Positions 34,941-44,111 are shown, counted from the first letter of the stretch. The stretch is 64,000 nucleotides of DNA from Roseivirga echinicomitans (GCF_001592935.1 NZ_LRDB01000045.1:1-64000); one strand, 5' to 3'. Notes: generated by a model from the letters alone, not told the origin. Program-made: numbers and translations.

Positions 34941-34951
34941 ATATAATCGTC

Positions 34952-34982
34952 TTGATATTGGTGCGAATTTGATGTAAATTCG
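34952..34982 (+). promoter_or_regulatory. parDE promoter with overlapping operator-like palindrome
   Basis: TTG (34952-34954), a 20-base spacer and TAAATTCG (34975-34982) fit the Bacteroidota promoter pattern. The palindrome CGAATTT-GATGT-AAATTCG (34964-34982) overlaps the -7 element. Antitoxins of this class normally repress their own operon at such sites, so this is a candidate autoregulatory operator. Confidence 0.55.
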
Positions 34983-34999
34983 AATCAAACATTATTCTT

Positions 35000-35239
35000 A
35001 TGGCAAGACAAAGTATTTCACTGACAGACCCCAATGATGAATGGCTAAAAAGCCAAGTAGATAGTAAAGAGTACGCTAGCAAAAGTGAGCTGGTAAACGA
35101 TTTGATTAGACAGGCCAGAAAGCAACAAAAGCAAATTGATTGGATTGGCGCGAAACTGGAAAAAGCCGAAAATAGCGGATTCACAAATGACAGTAAAGCC
35201 CAAATACTAGCCCAATCAAAGTCTTTGCTCAATGGCTAA
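35000..35239 (+). CDS. ParD-type antitoxin
   Basis: A 79-residue ParD/CopG-family (CC2985) antitoxin. The ribbon-helix-helix N-terminus (RQSISLTDPNDEWLKSQV, then KSELVNDLIRQA) is followed by a flexible, charged tail that would bind the toxin. It overlaps the toxin gene by 8 bases (ATGGCTAA), the usual coupled layout. It should neutralise the ParE-type toxin and repress the operon. Confidence 0.88.
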   Translation: MARQSISLTDPNDEWLKSQVDSKEYASKSELVNDLIRQARKQQKQIDWIGAKLEKAENSGFTNDSKAQILAQSKSLLNG

Positions 35240-35519
35240 ATACAGGTTAAGTAATATAGCCAAAGACGACTTAATTAGAATTCATCAATATGGAGTCAAC
35301 AGGTTTGGAGTCTCACAAGCCGATAAATATTTCGATGCTTTCTTCAAGTATTTTGATATGATAGCCGAACGCCCGCTCTCTTTTGAATCAGTTGACTTTA
35401 TCAGATTAGGTTACAGACGATGCGTCTGTGGTTCGGATAGTATTTACTACAGAATAAATGATGGTGTAGTAGAAGTTATGACCATTATTGGAATTCAAGA
35501 TTTGGACAATATCCTATAA
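35232..35519 (+). CDS. ParE-type toxin (RelE/ParE superfamily)
   Basis: A 95-residue RelE/ParE superfamily protein: KYRLSNIAKDDLIRIHQYGV at the start, FRLGYRRCVCGSDSIYYRI-like core (IRLGYRRCVCGSDSI) and the end VMTIIGIQDLDNIL. ParE toxins poison DNA gyrase and RelE cleaves mRNA; the sequence alone does not decide between them, though the ParD partner favours the ParE type. It is followed by a CTCCGA...TCGGAG hairpin near 35524-35555. Confidence 0.86.
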   Translation: MAKYRLSNIAKDDLIRIHQYGVNRFGVSQADKYFDAFFKYFDMIAERPLSFESVDFIRLGYRRCVCGSDSIYYRINDGVVEVMTIIGIQDLDNIL

Positions 35520-35769
35520 CTGACACTCCGATTTATTCCGCCCTTGTCGGAGTTCTCCACCAAATCATATTTTCATTTACAGCTTAGTCTCTTCTGTGTT
35601 TCTGAAAAAGACAAAGACCTCTACGGGTTGACTTAGCTGTTGTAGAGGGTTCTGTCTAATCAAACCCGTAGCAAACAAGCCTAATACTATGAAATTCTTG
35701 TAACTTGAGAAGAGTTAACCCGCACTTACTACGATTCTTATAAAAATGTAGTAGATATGACTAAACAAC

Positions 35770-36546
35770 ATGGGCAGAATACATCTATTTGAATTTGAAG
35801 ACCAAAAATGGTTTCCGACTTTTTTAAGAAATTACGGAACCGACTTTTTACAGTTTTTGTCGAACAAAACAAAAATGTACAAACCGATAATTCCTATTAT
35901 CGAAAAAGGTTTGAAAAAAGGTGAAACAAATCAAATTATTGACCTCGGTTCAGGTGGAGGTGGCGGACTAATTTGGTTAAACTCTGAATTGAAAAAAAGA
36001 ATTCCTAACCTAAAAATCACCCTTACAGACTATTACCCAAACATTCCTGCATTCAAACTTGCTAAAAAGCATGCTGACAATTTTGAGTACATAGAAAAGC
36101 CTGTAGATGCACGAAACGTACCAATCGATTTGAAAGGGTTAAGGACTCAATTTTTGTCGTTACACCATTTCAGGCCAAATGACGCAAAGCAAATATTACA
36201 GAATGCCGTTAACTCAAGTAGTTCTATTTCAATTTTTGAGGCACAAGAAAGAAGTTTTCTAAGTATTTTGGCAATGTTGTTTTCACCATTAACTGTACTT
36301 TTGATAACACCTTTTATAAAGCCATTTAAGCTTGGCCGTATTATTTTCACCTACCTGATTCCTATTGTGCCTTTGTTTGTCTTATGGGATGGAGTTGTTT
36401 CATCGTTTCGAACATATTCATTGAAAGAAATGAATGAATTTGTAGCAGGTTTAAACGGAACGAAAAACTATGAATGGGAGATTAATAAAGTAAAGTCAGG
36501 CCCAAGTGTGGTGCTATATTTATTAGGAACAAAGAAAGAAAACTAA
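35770..36546 (+). CDS. Class I SAM-dependent methyltransferase
   Basis: A 258-residue protein with the SAM-binding glycine loop IIDLGSGGGGG (about residues 56-66) and an acidic loop in LTDYYPN. A strongly hydrophobic stretch at about 155-210 (ILAMLFSPLTVLLITPFIKP...YLIPIVPLFVLWDGVV) could sit on the membrane. The substrate is unknown. It lies 15 bases upstream of the HEFAH membrane protein gene, so the two are likely cotranscribed. Confidence 0.75.
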   Translation: MGRIHLFEFEDQKWFPTFLRNYGTDFLQFLSNKTKMYKPIIPIIEKGLKKGETNQIIDLGSGGGGGLIWLNSELKKRIPNLKITLTDYYPNIPAFKLAKKHADNFEYIEKPVDARNVPIDLKGLRTQFLSLHHFRPNDAKQILQNAVNSSSSISIFEAQERSFLSILAMLFSPLTVLLITPFIKPFKLGRIIFTYLIPIVPLFVLWDGVVSSFRTYSLKEMNEFVAGLNGTKNYEWEINKVKSGPSVVLYLLGTKKEN

Positions 36547-36561
36547 ATACAAACTACGATA

Positions 36562-37110
36562 ATGACTGATCAGAAAATAACATCAAAATACGTTTCAGCA
36601 TTAGTAGCCATTGTTTTCATTACTTGGATTATCCACGAGTTTGCACATTGGCTTACGAGCGAGGCTTTGGGTTATGACACCATCATGCGATTAAACGGAA
36701 CATCACTCGTCAAGGGGCAAGATCCCACTGACCTCCACAATACGATTTCATCTGCCGCAGGGCCACTTATCACCATAATTCAAGGCTTAGCCGCCTATAC
36801 CTTTCTAAGGTATGAGAAATGGAATAAATACATCTATGGCTTTTTATTCACCGCTTTCTTCATGCGATTTTTGGCCAGTGCAATGAATTTCATAATGCTA
36901 AATGATGAAGGTCGGATTAGCGCATACATGAAATTGGGCGTTTTCACTTTGCCCATTATGGTGAGTGGACTTCTATTCTATATGGTGTATAAAACATCGA
37001 GGAAATACAAACTCAACTGGAAATTTCAGGCTTTAACAAGCCTCATTGTCGTGATTGCACTTAGTGCATTAATATTTATCGACCAATATTTTAAGATACA
37101 ATTGCTGTAA
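36562..37110 (+). CDS. M50-like membrane protein with HExxH motif
   Basis: A 182-residue integral membrane protein with about five transmembrane segments. The first carries HEFAHW (His25, Glu26, His29), a zinc-metalloprotease motif, and SSAAGPLITIIQG resembles the AAGP turn of site-2 proteases. The second metal-ligand motif of M50 (a DG pair) is not clear, so activity is uncertain. Function unknown. Confidence 0.65.
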   Translation: MTDQKITSKYVSALVAIVFITWIIHEFAHWLTSEALGYDTIMRLNGTSLVKGQDPTDLHNTISSAAGPLITIIQGLAAYTFLRYEKWNKYIYGFLFTAFFMRFLASAMNFIMLNDEGRISAYMKLGVFTLPIMVSGLLFYMVYKTSRKYKLNWKFQALTSLIVVIALSALIFIDQYFKIQLL

Positions 37111-37233
37111 ATGGCCTCTTGGTCATTCTTTTATCTTAGGCACGAACCAAGGGACAAAACCTACTACCAACAATTTGGCTCCAACTACTTTCTATAAGAA
37201 AAATCTCATAAATTGTAAGCCAAAGGTCTATTT

Positions 37234-38430
37234 ATGAAAACTACGGTCAATACACTCCTATTTGTATTCTTGCTTAGCCTAACGGCTTGCGGCACTTCAT
37301 CCAAGGAAGAGTCAGAAGCAGGAAACGTAAAATACCAGCTTACGCAGCTAGAAGACAAAGTCTTTATGCTGGATGATGAAACTTCTGTTGATGGGATTCA
37401 GGCCCAGTATGTAGTGATTGATGGTGTTGAATATTACAGCTTTTTCAATCGACCAAATCGACACATCTATTTCTATAATTATAAAACAGGGGAAATAACC
37501 CATAAAGTCAAAATCCATGAAGATGGCCCTAACGAAATTCTTTATCCTTATTACTTCTTTGAATATTGGGTACATGATTTTGACAACATTTTCATCAACA
37601 CCATGCAATTCTATTATAGAATTAATAAAGAAGGTGAAGTGTTAAAAAGAATAAAGACGCAAGAGAGGTTTTCTTTCAGTCAGTCTATGCTTTCCTTTGA
37701 TGCAAGTACAAGTTTCAAGGACGGAATACTATATTCATCAAATACCTCATCAGTAACTGCCGAAGGTGACACCAGTTGGTTAAGAGCAATTTATGATTTT
37801 GAGAAAGGTGAGGTTGAAAAGTATTATTTAGACGAAAGAACAATTGTACCTGACTTTGAGGAGAAAGCAGAAAAAACAAGAGAGATGGCTAAGACGGGTG
37901 GCATTTCAACAATGAGCTTGTTTTCTGCTGGTGACTATCAAAACCTCTATGTTTCATCTGAGATAAGCGACAGTCTCTATTTGTTCGAAAACAGCGATTT
38001 AAAAGGAACCTTTTTTGCAGGAGATCCTGAAATACCGTCAACCGACTTAGATGGGTTTTTCACAAAGATGATCGTGACCAAGTTCGAGAATGGTGTTTCC
38101 GTTACCTCCAACCCTACGCAGCAACCCTATTTTTCAACAATATTGACTAGCCCAGATAAACAGCTCATCTATAGAGTATTGGTGCACGGCACCAAGCCTA
38201 GAATTAACCCAGAAACTAATAAGGAAGAACCTAAGATTTTTGGAGCATCATTGATTGTTTTCGATACCCAAACCAAAAAATCGGGGGCTCTCACCCTACC
38301 TACTGAATTAATAGATCAAGTCCGTCTAACCAGTGCTTTTGTAACAGAAGAAGGCATCCATTTTTCTTTAAAGGAGGCAAGCTCAGAAAACGAAAAAGTC
38401 TATAAGGTATTTAGAGTGAGTCAACTTTAG
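37234..38430 (+). CDS. DUF4221 family lipoprotein
   Basis: A 398-residue protein with a lipoprotein signal (LLSLTACGTSS, lipobox Cys) and a beta-propeller-like body: YYSFFNRPNRHIYFYNYKTGEI and DGPNEILYPYYFFEYWVHDFDNIFI are typical of DUF4221. Function unknown; probably outer-membrane anchored. It is followed by the cysteine hydrolase gene after 3 bases. Confidence 0.75.
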   Translation: MKTTVNTLLFVFLLSLTACGTSSKEESEAGNVKYQLTQLEDKVFMLDDETSVDGIQAQYVVIDGVEYYSFFNRPNRHIYFYNYKTGEITHKVKIHEDGPNEILYPYYFFEYWVHDFDNIFINTMQFYYRINKEGEVLKRIKTQERFSFSQSMLSFDASTSFKDGILYSSNTSSVTAEGDTSWLRAIYDFEKGEVEKYYLDERTIVPDFEEKAEKTREMAKTGGISTMSLFSAGDYQNLYVSSEISDSLYLFENSDLKGTFFAGDPEIPSTDLDGFFTKMIVTKFENGVSVTSNPTQQPYFSTILTSPDKQLIYRVLVHGTKPRINPETNKEEPKIFGASLIVFDTQTKKSGALTLPTELIDQVRLTSAFVTEEGIHFSLKEASSENEKVYKVFRVSQL

Positions 38431-38433
38431 TCG

Positions 38434-38985
38434 ATGAAAAACACAAAAGCCTTATTGGTTATCGACATGCAAAAAGGCTCCTTTACGCCTAAAAAAATCA
38501 GGTTTGATACCGATGGAGTGGTTAGGCGAATCAATGAACTCGCCAAATTATTTAGAGAATTAAACTACCCTGTGATCTATATCCAACACGATGGAACTGG
38601 AACTGGAGCGTTTGAGAAAAACGCTACTGATTGGGAGAATTTGGACGATCTGACCGTGAAATCTACTGATATCAGAATTGACAAATATGCGAATGATGTT
38701 TTCTATAAATCTGACCTTCTCTCAAAATTAAATGAGATGAATATCGGTGAGTTATTCATCACTGGCTGTGCTACTGATTTTTGCGTAGAATCAACAATTC
38801 AATCTGCTTTAACCAAGGATTACAATGTAAGAGTTGTTAAAGACGGACATACAACTGGTGACAGGCCACACTTGACAGCAGAACAGGTGATTGAACACTA
38901 CAATTGGGTTTGGCAGAATATGATCCCCACAAAAGGACAAATCAAAGTGGAGACGACTGAGCAAATAAAAGCTATTTTGCCATAA
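38434..38985 (+). CDS. Isochorismatase-like cysteine hydrolase
   Basis: A 183-residue hydrolase with the Asp11-Lys84-Cys117 triad (LLVIDMQKGSF; RIDKYANDVF; TGCATDFCVESTIQSA) of the isochorismatase/nicotinamidase fold. HDGTGTGAF is present in the middle. The amide substrate is unknown. Its start is 3 bases after the DUF4221 stop. Confidence 0.88.
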   Translation: MKNTKALLVIDMQKGSFTPKKIRFDTDGVVRRINELAKLFRELNYPVIYIQHDGTGTGAFEKNATDWENLDDLTVKSTDIRIDKYANDVFYKSDLLSKLNEMNIGELFITGCATDFCVESTIQSALTKDYNVRVVKDGHTTGDRPHLTAEQVIEHYNWVWQNMIPTKGQIKVETTEQIKAILP

Positions 38986-39027
38986 AATATACAGCATAGC
39001 CAGTAAGCCTAAACCAACAAAACAACA

Positions 39028-40140
39028 ATGAAGTATTTAATGCTATTTTTCTATCTATCAATGCCTTGTTTAGTAATTGGACAAGAGATTGAATTTGTCA
39101 CAAGTTCCAGGTTAGTCTTAGGTGTAGATAAAGATAGGTCTGCCTCAATAAGCGCTGGAGACATCGATAATGATGGGGATATAGATTTAATAGTCGCCAA
39201 TGGCAGGCATTGGCCTCAAGCCAATAAGGTGTTCTTCAACAATGGGTTTGGCATATTTACAGTATCAAGACTACTCGACAATATCCAAGAGACCAGTTAC
39301 GCAACAGAATTAGCTGATTTTGACGGTGATGGCGATTTAGATATAGCGGTGGGCAATGACATGGCGCCAAATACCATTTATCTGAATGACGGAAATGGAA
39401 ATTTTTCAAAGATAGGGCATTTTGGAGATCCGTACGCGCCAACACGCAACTTAAGAACCACTGATATTGATTCGGATGGAGACATTGATATCCTCATCAC
39501 GAATAGAGGAAAAGTAAATGAAATATGCCTAAATAACGGAAAGGGTGAATTCACCAAAGTATTGAAATTTGGATCAAAAGATGACTCCACTATTGATGTA
39601 GATGTTGTGGATATCAACAAAGATGGCCATAAGGATTTGATCTTGGCCAATAGAGATGGACAACAAAACTATATCTATTTAAATGATGGAAAACTAAACT
39701 TCGCTGAGAAGATTCCTTTTGGTAGCGGAAGTGATGAAACTAGATCAGTAGGCGTAATTGACATTGACAATGATGGTCATCTGGACATTATTACAGCCAA
39801 CATTGGTGAGCCAAATGTCATCTACTTCGGAAATGGAAAAATGGATTTCAGCAGAAAAGTAGCGTTTGACAATACTCCTAGCGGTTCCTATTCCTTAGAC
39901 TTTGGAGATATCGATGCAAATGGAAGTATTGATATTGTAGTGGCAAATTCAGGAGAACCCAACAAGGTGTTTCTCAATTTCGACAATGGAGCTTCATGGA
40001 CGGAAACCATGCTCAGAGATGAGAAGCAATCTACTTATGATATCATTCTTGCCGATTTAAATAATGACAAAAGAATGGACATTATCGAAAGCAATTCAGA
40101 AGGCATTAATTACTTCTACCTAAATATTGAAAAAAAATAA
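39028..40140 (+). CDS. FG-GAP/VCBS repeat protein (secreted)
   Basis: A 370-residue secreted protein. The signal peptide (KYLMLFFYLSMPCLVIGQ) is followed by about seven FG-GAP/VCBS-type repeats, each with a calcium-binding-like motif such as DIDNDGDIDLIVANG, DFDGDGDLDIAVGN or DIDNDGHLDIITANI. This is a beta-propeller of the integrin-like type. No C-terminal sorting domain is clear. It probably works at the cell surface; partner unknown. Confidence 0.88.
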   Translation: MKYLMLFFYLSMPCLVIGQEIEFVTSSRLVLGVDKDRSASISAGDIDNDGDIDLIVANGRHWPQANKVFFNNGFGIFTVSRLLDNIQETSYATELADFDGDGDLDIAVGNDMAPNTIYLNDGNGNFSKIGHFGDPYAPTRNLRTTDIDSDGDIDILITNRGKVNEICLNNGKGEFTKVLKFGSKDDSTIDVDVVDINKDGHKDLILANRDGQQNYIYLNDGKLNFAEKIPFGSGSDETRSVGVIDIDNDGHLDIITANIGEPNVIYFGNGKMDFSRKVAFDNTPSGSYSLDFGDIDANGSIDIVVANSGEPNKVFLNFDNGASWTETMLRDEKQSTYDIILADLNNDKRMDIIESNSEGINYFYLNIEKK

Positions 40141-40300
40141 GGGTTAAGATTAATTCATTACTGAAGCTCATAAAACCAGATGAGTCAACCCTATTCACCA
40201 GTGAACGAAAAATCAAGTGCAATCACATAATCTTTGGCCTCAACTCAAAAACGACTATCTTAAAAGTTAAACCTCTCTCGAATAAAAAAGATAAGGAGTA

Positions 40301-41284
40301 ATGAATATCAAATCAAATTTCGCAATTGCATTTTGTTTAATCTCACTAACATTTTCGTGTAGCAACGATGATGGCCCAACAAAGGAAGAACCAATTACAA
40401 GTGACCATGAACTACCCAACAGTATCATTCTAAAAAATATTCCAGCAGGAAGTTTCACCATGGGTGGCTCCACGACTGGTGATGCTCCTTCTGTAAGCAT
40501 CACCTTGTCAAAGTTTCAAATATCAGAGAAGGAAATCACCAACCAACAATACATCGACTTTTTAAACAACGCATACCTTGATGGCTGGATTACCCTTTCT
40601 TCACAGTCAACTTCTGACCCCTGTGGAACATATACTGAAAACATGATTGTTGGTGCAGGCGATGCACCAAACGCTGGTCAAATATTCTTACAGTTAGGAG
40701 AAACAGGCGGATGTACAAGTGGTGGAGAATCTGAACATATAGATAACAAAAGTTGGATCTCATTTAACAGCTCAAGCAGCACTTTTGAGTTACTAGATGC
40801 CACAAAAGGAAATTGGCCTGTAAATTGGGTGAAATGGTATGGAGCAAATGCATTTGCACAATACTATGATGTAAGTCTGCCTACAGAAGCACAATGGGAG
40901 TATTCTGCTAGAGGCGGACAGCAATTAGATTTTCCAACTGATAATGGTACAATGTCAATATCAAAAGCCAACTACAATGGTGACAGCCCAGGGGTTTATA
41001 ATCCAAATGGACATTCAGTAGCTGTTGGCTCTTACCCTGCCAATCCATTCGGCTTATATGATATGGGTGGCAATGTTTGGGAATGGTGTCAAGATTATTA
41101 CAGCAGTTCATTTTATGCAGATGCTACTGATCCAATTAACACGGTGGCTGGAGCCGATTCAAAAAGGGTTAGACGTGGTGGATCTTGGAACTATCATAAG
41201 ACAACTTTATTGACTTATGAAAGGGCCAGTGATTTTGAAAATAGAGGAAATAATCATTTTGGATTTAGAATTGTTAAGAACTAA
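40301..41284 (+). CDS. SUMF1/FGE-sulfatase-domain lipoprotein
   Basis: A 327-residue lipoprotein with a lipobox-like Cys (ISLTFSCSN). The body is a formylglycine-generating-enzyme-type domain: NIPAGSFTMGGSTTGD, ISEKEITNQQYIDFLN, LPTEAQWEYSARGGQQ, GGNVWEWCQDYY and RVRRGGSWN. Catalytic Cys pairs needed for true FGE activity are not obvious, so it is more like the GldJ/GldK group and other SUMF-like envelope proteins. Function unknown. It is not close to a sulfatase gene here. Confidence 0.82.
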   Translation: MNIKSNFAIAFCLISLTFSCSNDDGPTKEEPITSDHELPNSIILKNIPAGSFTMGGSTTGDAPSVSITLSKFQISEKEITNQQYIDFLNNAYLDGWITLSSQSTSDPCGTYTENMIVGAGDAPNAGQIFLQLGETGGCTSGGESEHIDNKSWISFNSSSSTFELLDATKGNWPVNWVKWYGANAFAQYYDVSLPTEAQWEYSARGGQQLDFPTDNGTMSISKANYNGDSPGVYNPNGHSVAVGSYPANPFGLYDMGGNVWEWCQDYYSSSFYADATDPINTVAGADSKRVRRGGSWNYHKTTLLTYERASDFENRGNNHFGFRIVKN

Positions 41285-41405
41285 AATGCTCTGCCCTTGC
41301 ACCCTGGTTGGTGTTATTCACCAACTACCTTCAACAAGCAACTTAACTACTGTCTTAGGCTCTATGAACCTGTGACCACTATTAATCAAGGACTTTGTCC
41401 TTTAC

Positions 41406-42308
41406 CTAGAAAAAAATCTCTTGCGCCAACCGAAAGGTGTTTGCGTGGGCTTCAACAATATGTGTTACTTTTTCGGAGTAGCCTCCACCCATACAAGCCA
41501 TGATAGGAATATCGTTTTGCTTGCAGGCTTCTAGCACAATTCTATCGCGCTGCTTGCAGCCTTGCAAGGTCATTCCTAAACGACCTAGCTTGTCGGTTGC
41601 CAAAACATCTACTCCGCACTGAAAGAACACAAAATCAGGCTGAACTGTATCAATCAAGGCTTTTAAATTGGCCTCTAATAAACTTAAATAAGTATTATCA
41701 TCAGTGCCATCTTTAAGCCCAATATCTAAATCAGATTTTTCTTTGTGTAACGGGTAGTTGGCAGCACCATGCATACTAAAAGTAAAAACCCTTGGTTCGT
41801 TCTCAAATATTTGTGCAGTTCCATTGCCTTGGTGTACATCTAAATCTACCACCAACACCTGAGTGGCCAGTCCGTTATCGAGCAAGTCATGGGCAGCTAT
41901 GGCGATATCGTTGAGCAAACAAAAGCCCTCTCCCCTGTCGGTAAACGAATGATGTGTGCCACCCGCCATATTCATGGCAATTCCATTTTCAACGGCAAAG
42001 CGAGCGGCCATTACCGAACCATGCATAATCACACGTTCCCTCTCCACCAAAGCCGCTGATAGCGGGAAACCCGTTTTTCGTTCTTCTTTTCTTGATAAGG
42101 AAAGCTTCTTAAGCTTTTCCCAATAGTCTGCATTATGCGTTCTTACGATGGCCGCTTCACTCAATAACTCAGGGGTGAAAAAATTACTTTCCGAAATGGT
42201 GCCTTCATACAAAAGCTGCTCAGGCAGCAGGTTGTATTTCTCCATCGGAAAGCGATGATTATGGGGTAACACGTGAGCGTAAAGGTCTTTCCAAGCTATT
42301 TTCAACAT
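41406..42308 (-). CDS. Histone deacetylase-like deacetylase
   Basis: A 300-residue zinc-dependent deacetylase of the arginase/deacetylase fold. The active-site pair is His119-His120 in GGTHHSF. The zinc ligands are Asp157 and His159 in VVDLDVHQGNG, with a third Asp in QCGVDVLATDKLG. Bacterial members act on acetyl-lysine or on acetylated small molecules such as polyamines; the substrate is not evident. It is transcribed leftward and converges with the SUMF-like gene. Confidence 0.9.
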   Translation of the reverse strand: MLKIAWKDLYAHVLPHNHRFPMEKYNLLPEQLLYEGTISESNFFTPELLSEAAIVRTHNADYWEKLKKLSLSRKEERKTGFPLSAALVERERVIMHGSVMAARFAVENGIAMNMAGGTHHSFTDRGEGFCLLNDIAIAAHDLLDNGLATQVLVVDLDVHQGNGTAQIFENEPRVFTFSMHGAANYPLHKEKSDLDIGLKDGTDDNTYLSLLEANLKALIDTVQPDFVFFQCGVDVLATDKLGRLGMTLQGCKQRDRIVLEACKQNDIPIMACMGGGYSEKVTHIVEAHANTFRLAQEIFF

Positions 42309-42357
42309 AAAAACGATAAACTACTATTGAAGGTAAATGTTTACTGCAAAGGTGATA

Positions 42358-42401
42358 AAAAGAAAAATCCCTAAAAGTCGAACTGGCGACTGTTAGGGAT
42401 T
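42358..42401 (-). terminator. Terminator of the acidic-protein gene
   Basis: AATCCCTAAAAGTCG (42366-42380) pairs imperfectly with CGACTGTTAGGGATT (42387-42401), followed on the minus strand by TTTTTCTTTTT. It lies after the stop of the gene at 42426. Confidence 0.75.
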
Positions 42402-42425
42402 TTCTATATTGAAATTGATCAATTC

Positions 42426-42983
42426 TTATTCTTCGTCATCCTCATCATCCATTTGGAAAGAGAAGTAAGTTGGATCAAGCTCTAATGTATCGTTGGTGAA
42501 ATTTTTAATAAATTTCTCAATCACCTCAGGAGTGATTTTTTCCACATTCAACCCAACATCTAGCCCTACGCCAAAGTCAATGTTCTCGTCAATGTCGATG
42601 TGCTCCTGAACCTTCACAGCATCTTCCTCTTCAAGCTCTTCCATCACTTCCGCCATGTAAAGCCCAATCTCTTCTTCTAAATCACCCAATGGAGCAATAT
42701 CTCCATTTTCGTCTTCATCGTAGGCAATCGCTTTATACTCTGGAAATTTTTTTGCGGCCTCATGCTCAGCCAACTCATAAATTTCACTTGCGTGTTGAAT
42801 CTTCAAAGTATAAAGTGCAACATCATACACTACTTCTCTACCGTCAAAGTCTCCAACAAAATTGAAGTTCATATAATCATCAGAATTATCTTCTGATTCG
42901 ATCACAGTATATGATTTTCCTGACGCCTTAATTTTGGCTTTTATTTCTTCAATTTCTTGGGGATCAAATCCTTGATTTTCCAT
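42426..42983 (-). CDS. Acidic conserved protein of unknown function
   Basis: A 185-residue, strongly acidic protein (runs such as ELEEEDA and DEDDEE), with no signal peptide or membrane segment. The N-terminus is helical (DPQEIEEIKAKIKASGKS); a beta-rich middle (NFNFVGDFDGREVVYDV) follows. I do not recognise a family. It has its own terminator and an AT-rich upstream region. Confidence 0.6.
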   Translation of the reverse strand: MENQGFDPQEIEEIKAKIKASGKSYTVIESEDNSDDYMNFNFVGDFDGREVVYDVALYTLKIQHASEIYELAEHEAAKKFPEYKAIAYDEDENGDIAPLGDLEEEIGLYMAEVMEELEEEDAVKVQEHIDIDENIDFGVGLDVGLNVEKITPEVIEKFIKNFTNDTLELDPTYFSFQMDDEDDEE

Positions 42984-43077
42984 GGCTACGGTACAAATAT
43001 ATTAACAGTTCTTTTTTGTGGTGGCAAGATAATAGCCAGCCCGAATCTTTAATAAGATAATCTTCTATTTTGATAAA

Positions 43078-43599
43078 TCAAAAGATTGAACGTGTCTCGT
43101 TTTTAACCTGATAAACGCGTTCATCAAATTTCGCCGAGTGATATTCAACCCCAGGATACAATATAGCCTTTAAATAAGCCTCTACTTCTTCTGAATGTTC
43201 TACCGTTCTGCTGGTATTCATACCTACGTACTTAAAGGTGGTCCACATCAGGGTTTTCAAGTAGCTTTTTGAGTCATCAAACATACAGTACTCTACTACC
43301 AAGGTGTTTTGGTTGTACCAAATCACTCGGCTCACTATCCGCACCCACTCCGCCATATTCGCAGGTTTTAGGTAAGCAATATGATGATTGTACACTACCC
43401 AAACGGCATCGAATGATTTAATAATCTCCCGCATTTCTACTCCGTAAATTTTTGGCACTTGATCTTCTCTAGCGTTGAAAAAATAATCAAAGTATTTCGC
43501 ATTATTCAGGTGACGCAAAGGATCGCAATCCTGAAAACGGATCAATACTCTGGATTCTGTTTCTTTGGGGTAGTTAAAATTTGGGTCGATGATGAACAT
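43078..43599 (-). CDS. Acyl-CoA thioesterase (4HBT/YbgC-like)
   Basis: A 173-residue hotdog-fold thioesterase: RFQDCDPLRHLNNAKYFDYF carries the YbgC-like catalytic Asp and HLNN motif, and IAYLKPANMAEWVRIVSR follows. Probably releases a free acid from an acyl-CoA; substrate unknown. Its ATG overlaps the stop of the DinB gene (43599). Confidence 0.83.
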   Translation of the reverse strand: MFIIDPNFNYPKETESRVLIRFQDCDPLRHLNNAKYFDYFFNAREDQVPKIYGVEMREIIKSFDAVWVVYNHHIAYLKPANMAEWVRIVSRVIWYNQNTLVVEYCMFDDSKSYLKTLMWTTFKYVGMNTSRTVEHSEEVEAYLKAILYPGVEYHSAKFDERVYQVKNETRSIF

Positions 43600-44111
43600 T
43601 ATAGATACCTTTCTTTGATGATTTGAATATGATGGGCGGCATGCCCTACTGTCATGGCGGCAAGTGCCCGAACCGTTACTTCATTTTCGCTGGCCGTTCC
43701 TTCTTTCAAGGTCTCTTCTTCCCTTAGGTTTTCGAAGAATAAAATGGAAGCCGATCGGATGGCTTCAAACTCGGCTAAATAACTACTCAATGGACGCGCT
43801 GGATTGGAAGCTGCTGCCTGATATCCATCTTGATCCATTCCAGGAAGTGACTGCGTGTCGCCTCTGGCAATGGCCAAAGCACGGTAAGTGAAAATACGCT
43901 CCACATCATTGATATGGTTCAACACTTCTTTTATCGTCCATTTACCATCGGCATAAGCCGTGTTCGATTTCTCTTCAGATATGAAGTTAAAAAGTGCCGC
44001 TATTTCTGCTTTTTGCTCACTGATGCGTTCTAGAATATTTTGGCCTTCTAGCTGGCTAATGTAGGTCTGATAAAAAGGATTGTACTCACCCTTTGTTGGA
44101 AGTGAAATCAT
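43599..44111 (-). CDS. DinB family protein
   Basis: A 170-residue four-helix-bundle protein of the DinB/YfiT-like superfamily: GKWTIKEVLNHINDVERIF, TYRALAIARGD and AAMTVGHAAHHIQIIKERYL carry the conserved His residues of the metal site. Members include bacillithiol or mycothiol S-transferases; this one has no known substrate. Cotranscribed with the thioesterase downstream. Confidence 0.86.
   Translation of the reverse strand: MISLPTKGEYNPFYQTYISQLEGQNILERISEQKAEIAALFNFISEEKSNTAYADGKWTIKEVLNHINDVERIFTYRALAIARGDTQSLPGMDQDGYQAAASNPARPLSSYLAEFEAIRSASILFFENLREEETLKEGTASENEVTVRALAAMTVGHAAHHIQIIKERYL

Larger units (their letters stand above)
34344..34951. other. Gene-free mosaic of palindromic repeats
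   Basis: About 600 bases with no gene, made almost entirely of small inverted repeats: a GGTCYGAY-type element at both ends (34369-34397, 34912-34940), GCCCTTCAGGGC (34452), a 25-bp hairpin TAGGAATGGGT-TGC-ACCCATTCCTA (34485-34509), GCCCC modules (34517-34610), GCCCTGAAAGGGC (about 34635) and a 38-bp perfect palindrome (34829-34866). This looks like a landing site for interspersed repeats between the GNAT gene and the ParDE genes. Confidence 0.7.

Noticed and set aside
34344-34951. CRISPR array
   Set aside because: The repeats differ from one another, have unequal spacing and no unique spacers; no cas genes are near.
39028-40140. Type IX secretion C-terminal sorting domain on the FG-GAP protein
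   Set aside because: The C-terminus ends in a propeller repeat and shows no recognisable sorting motif.
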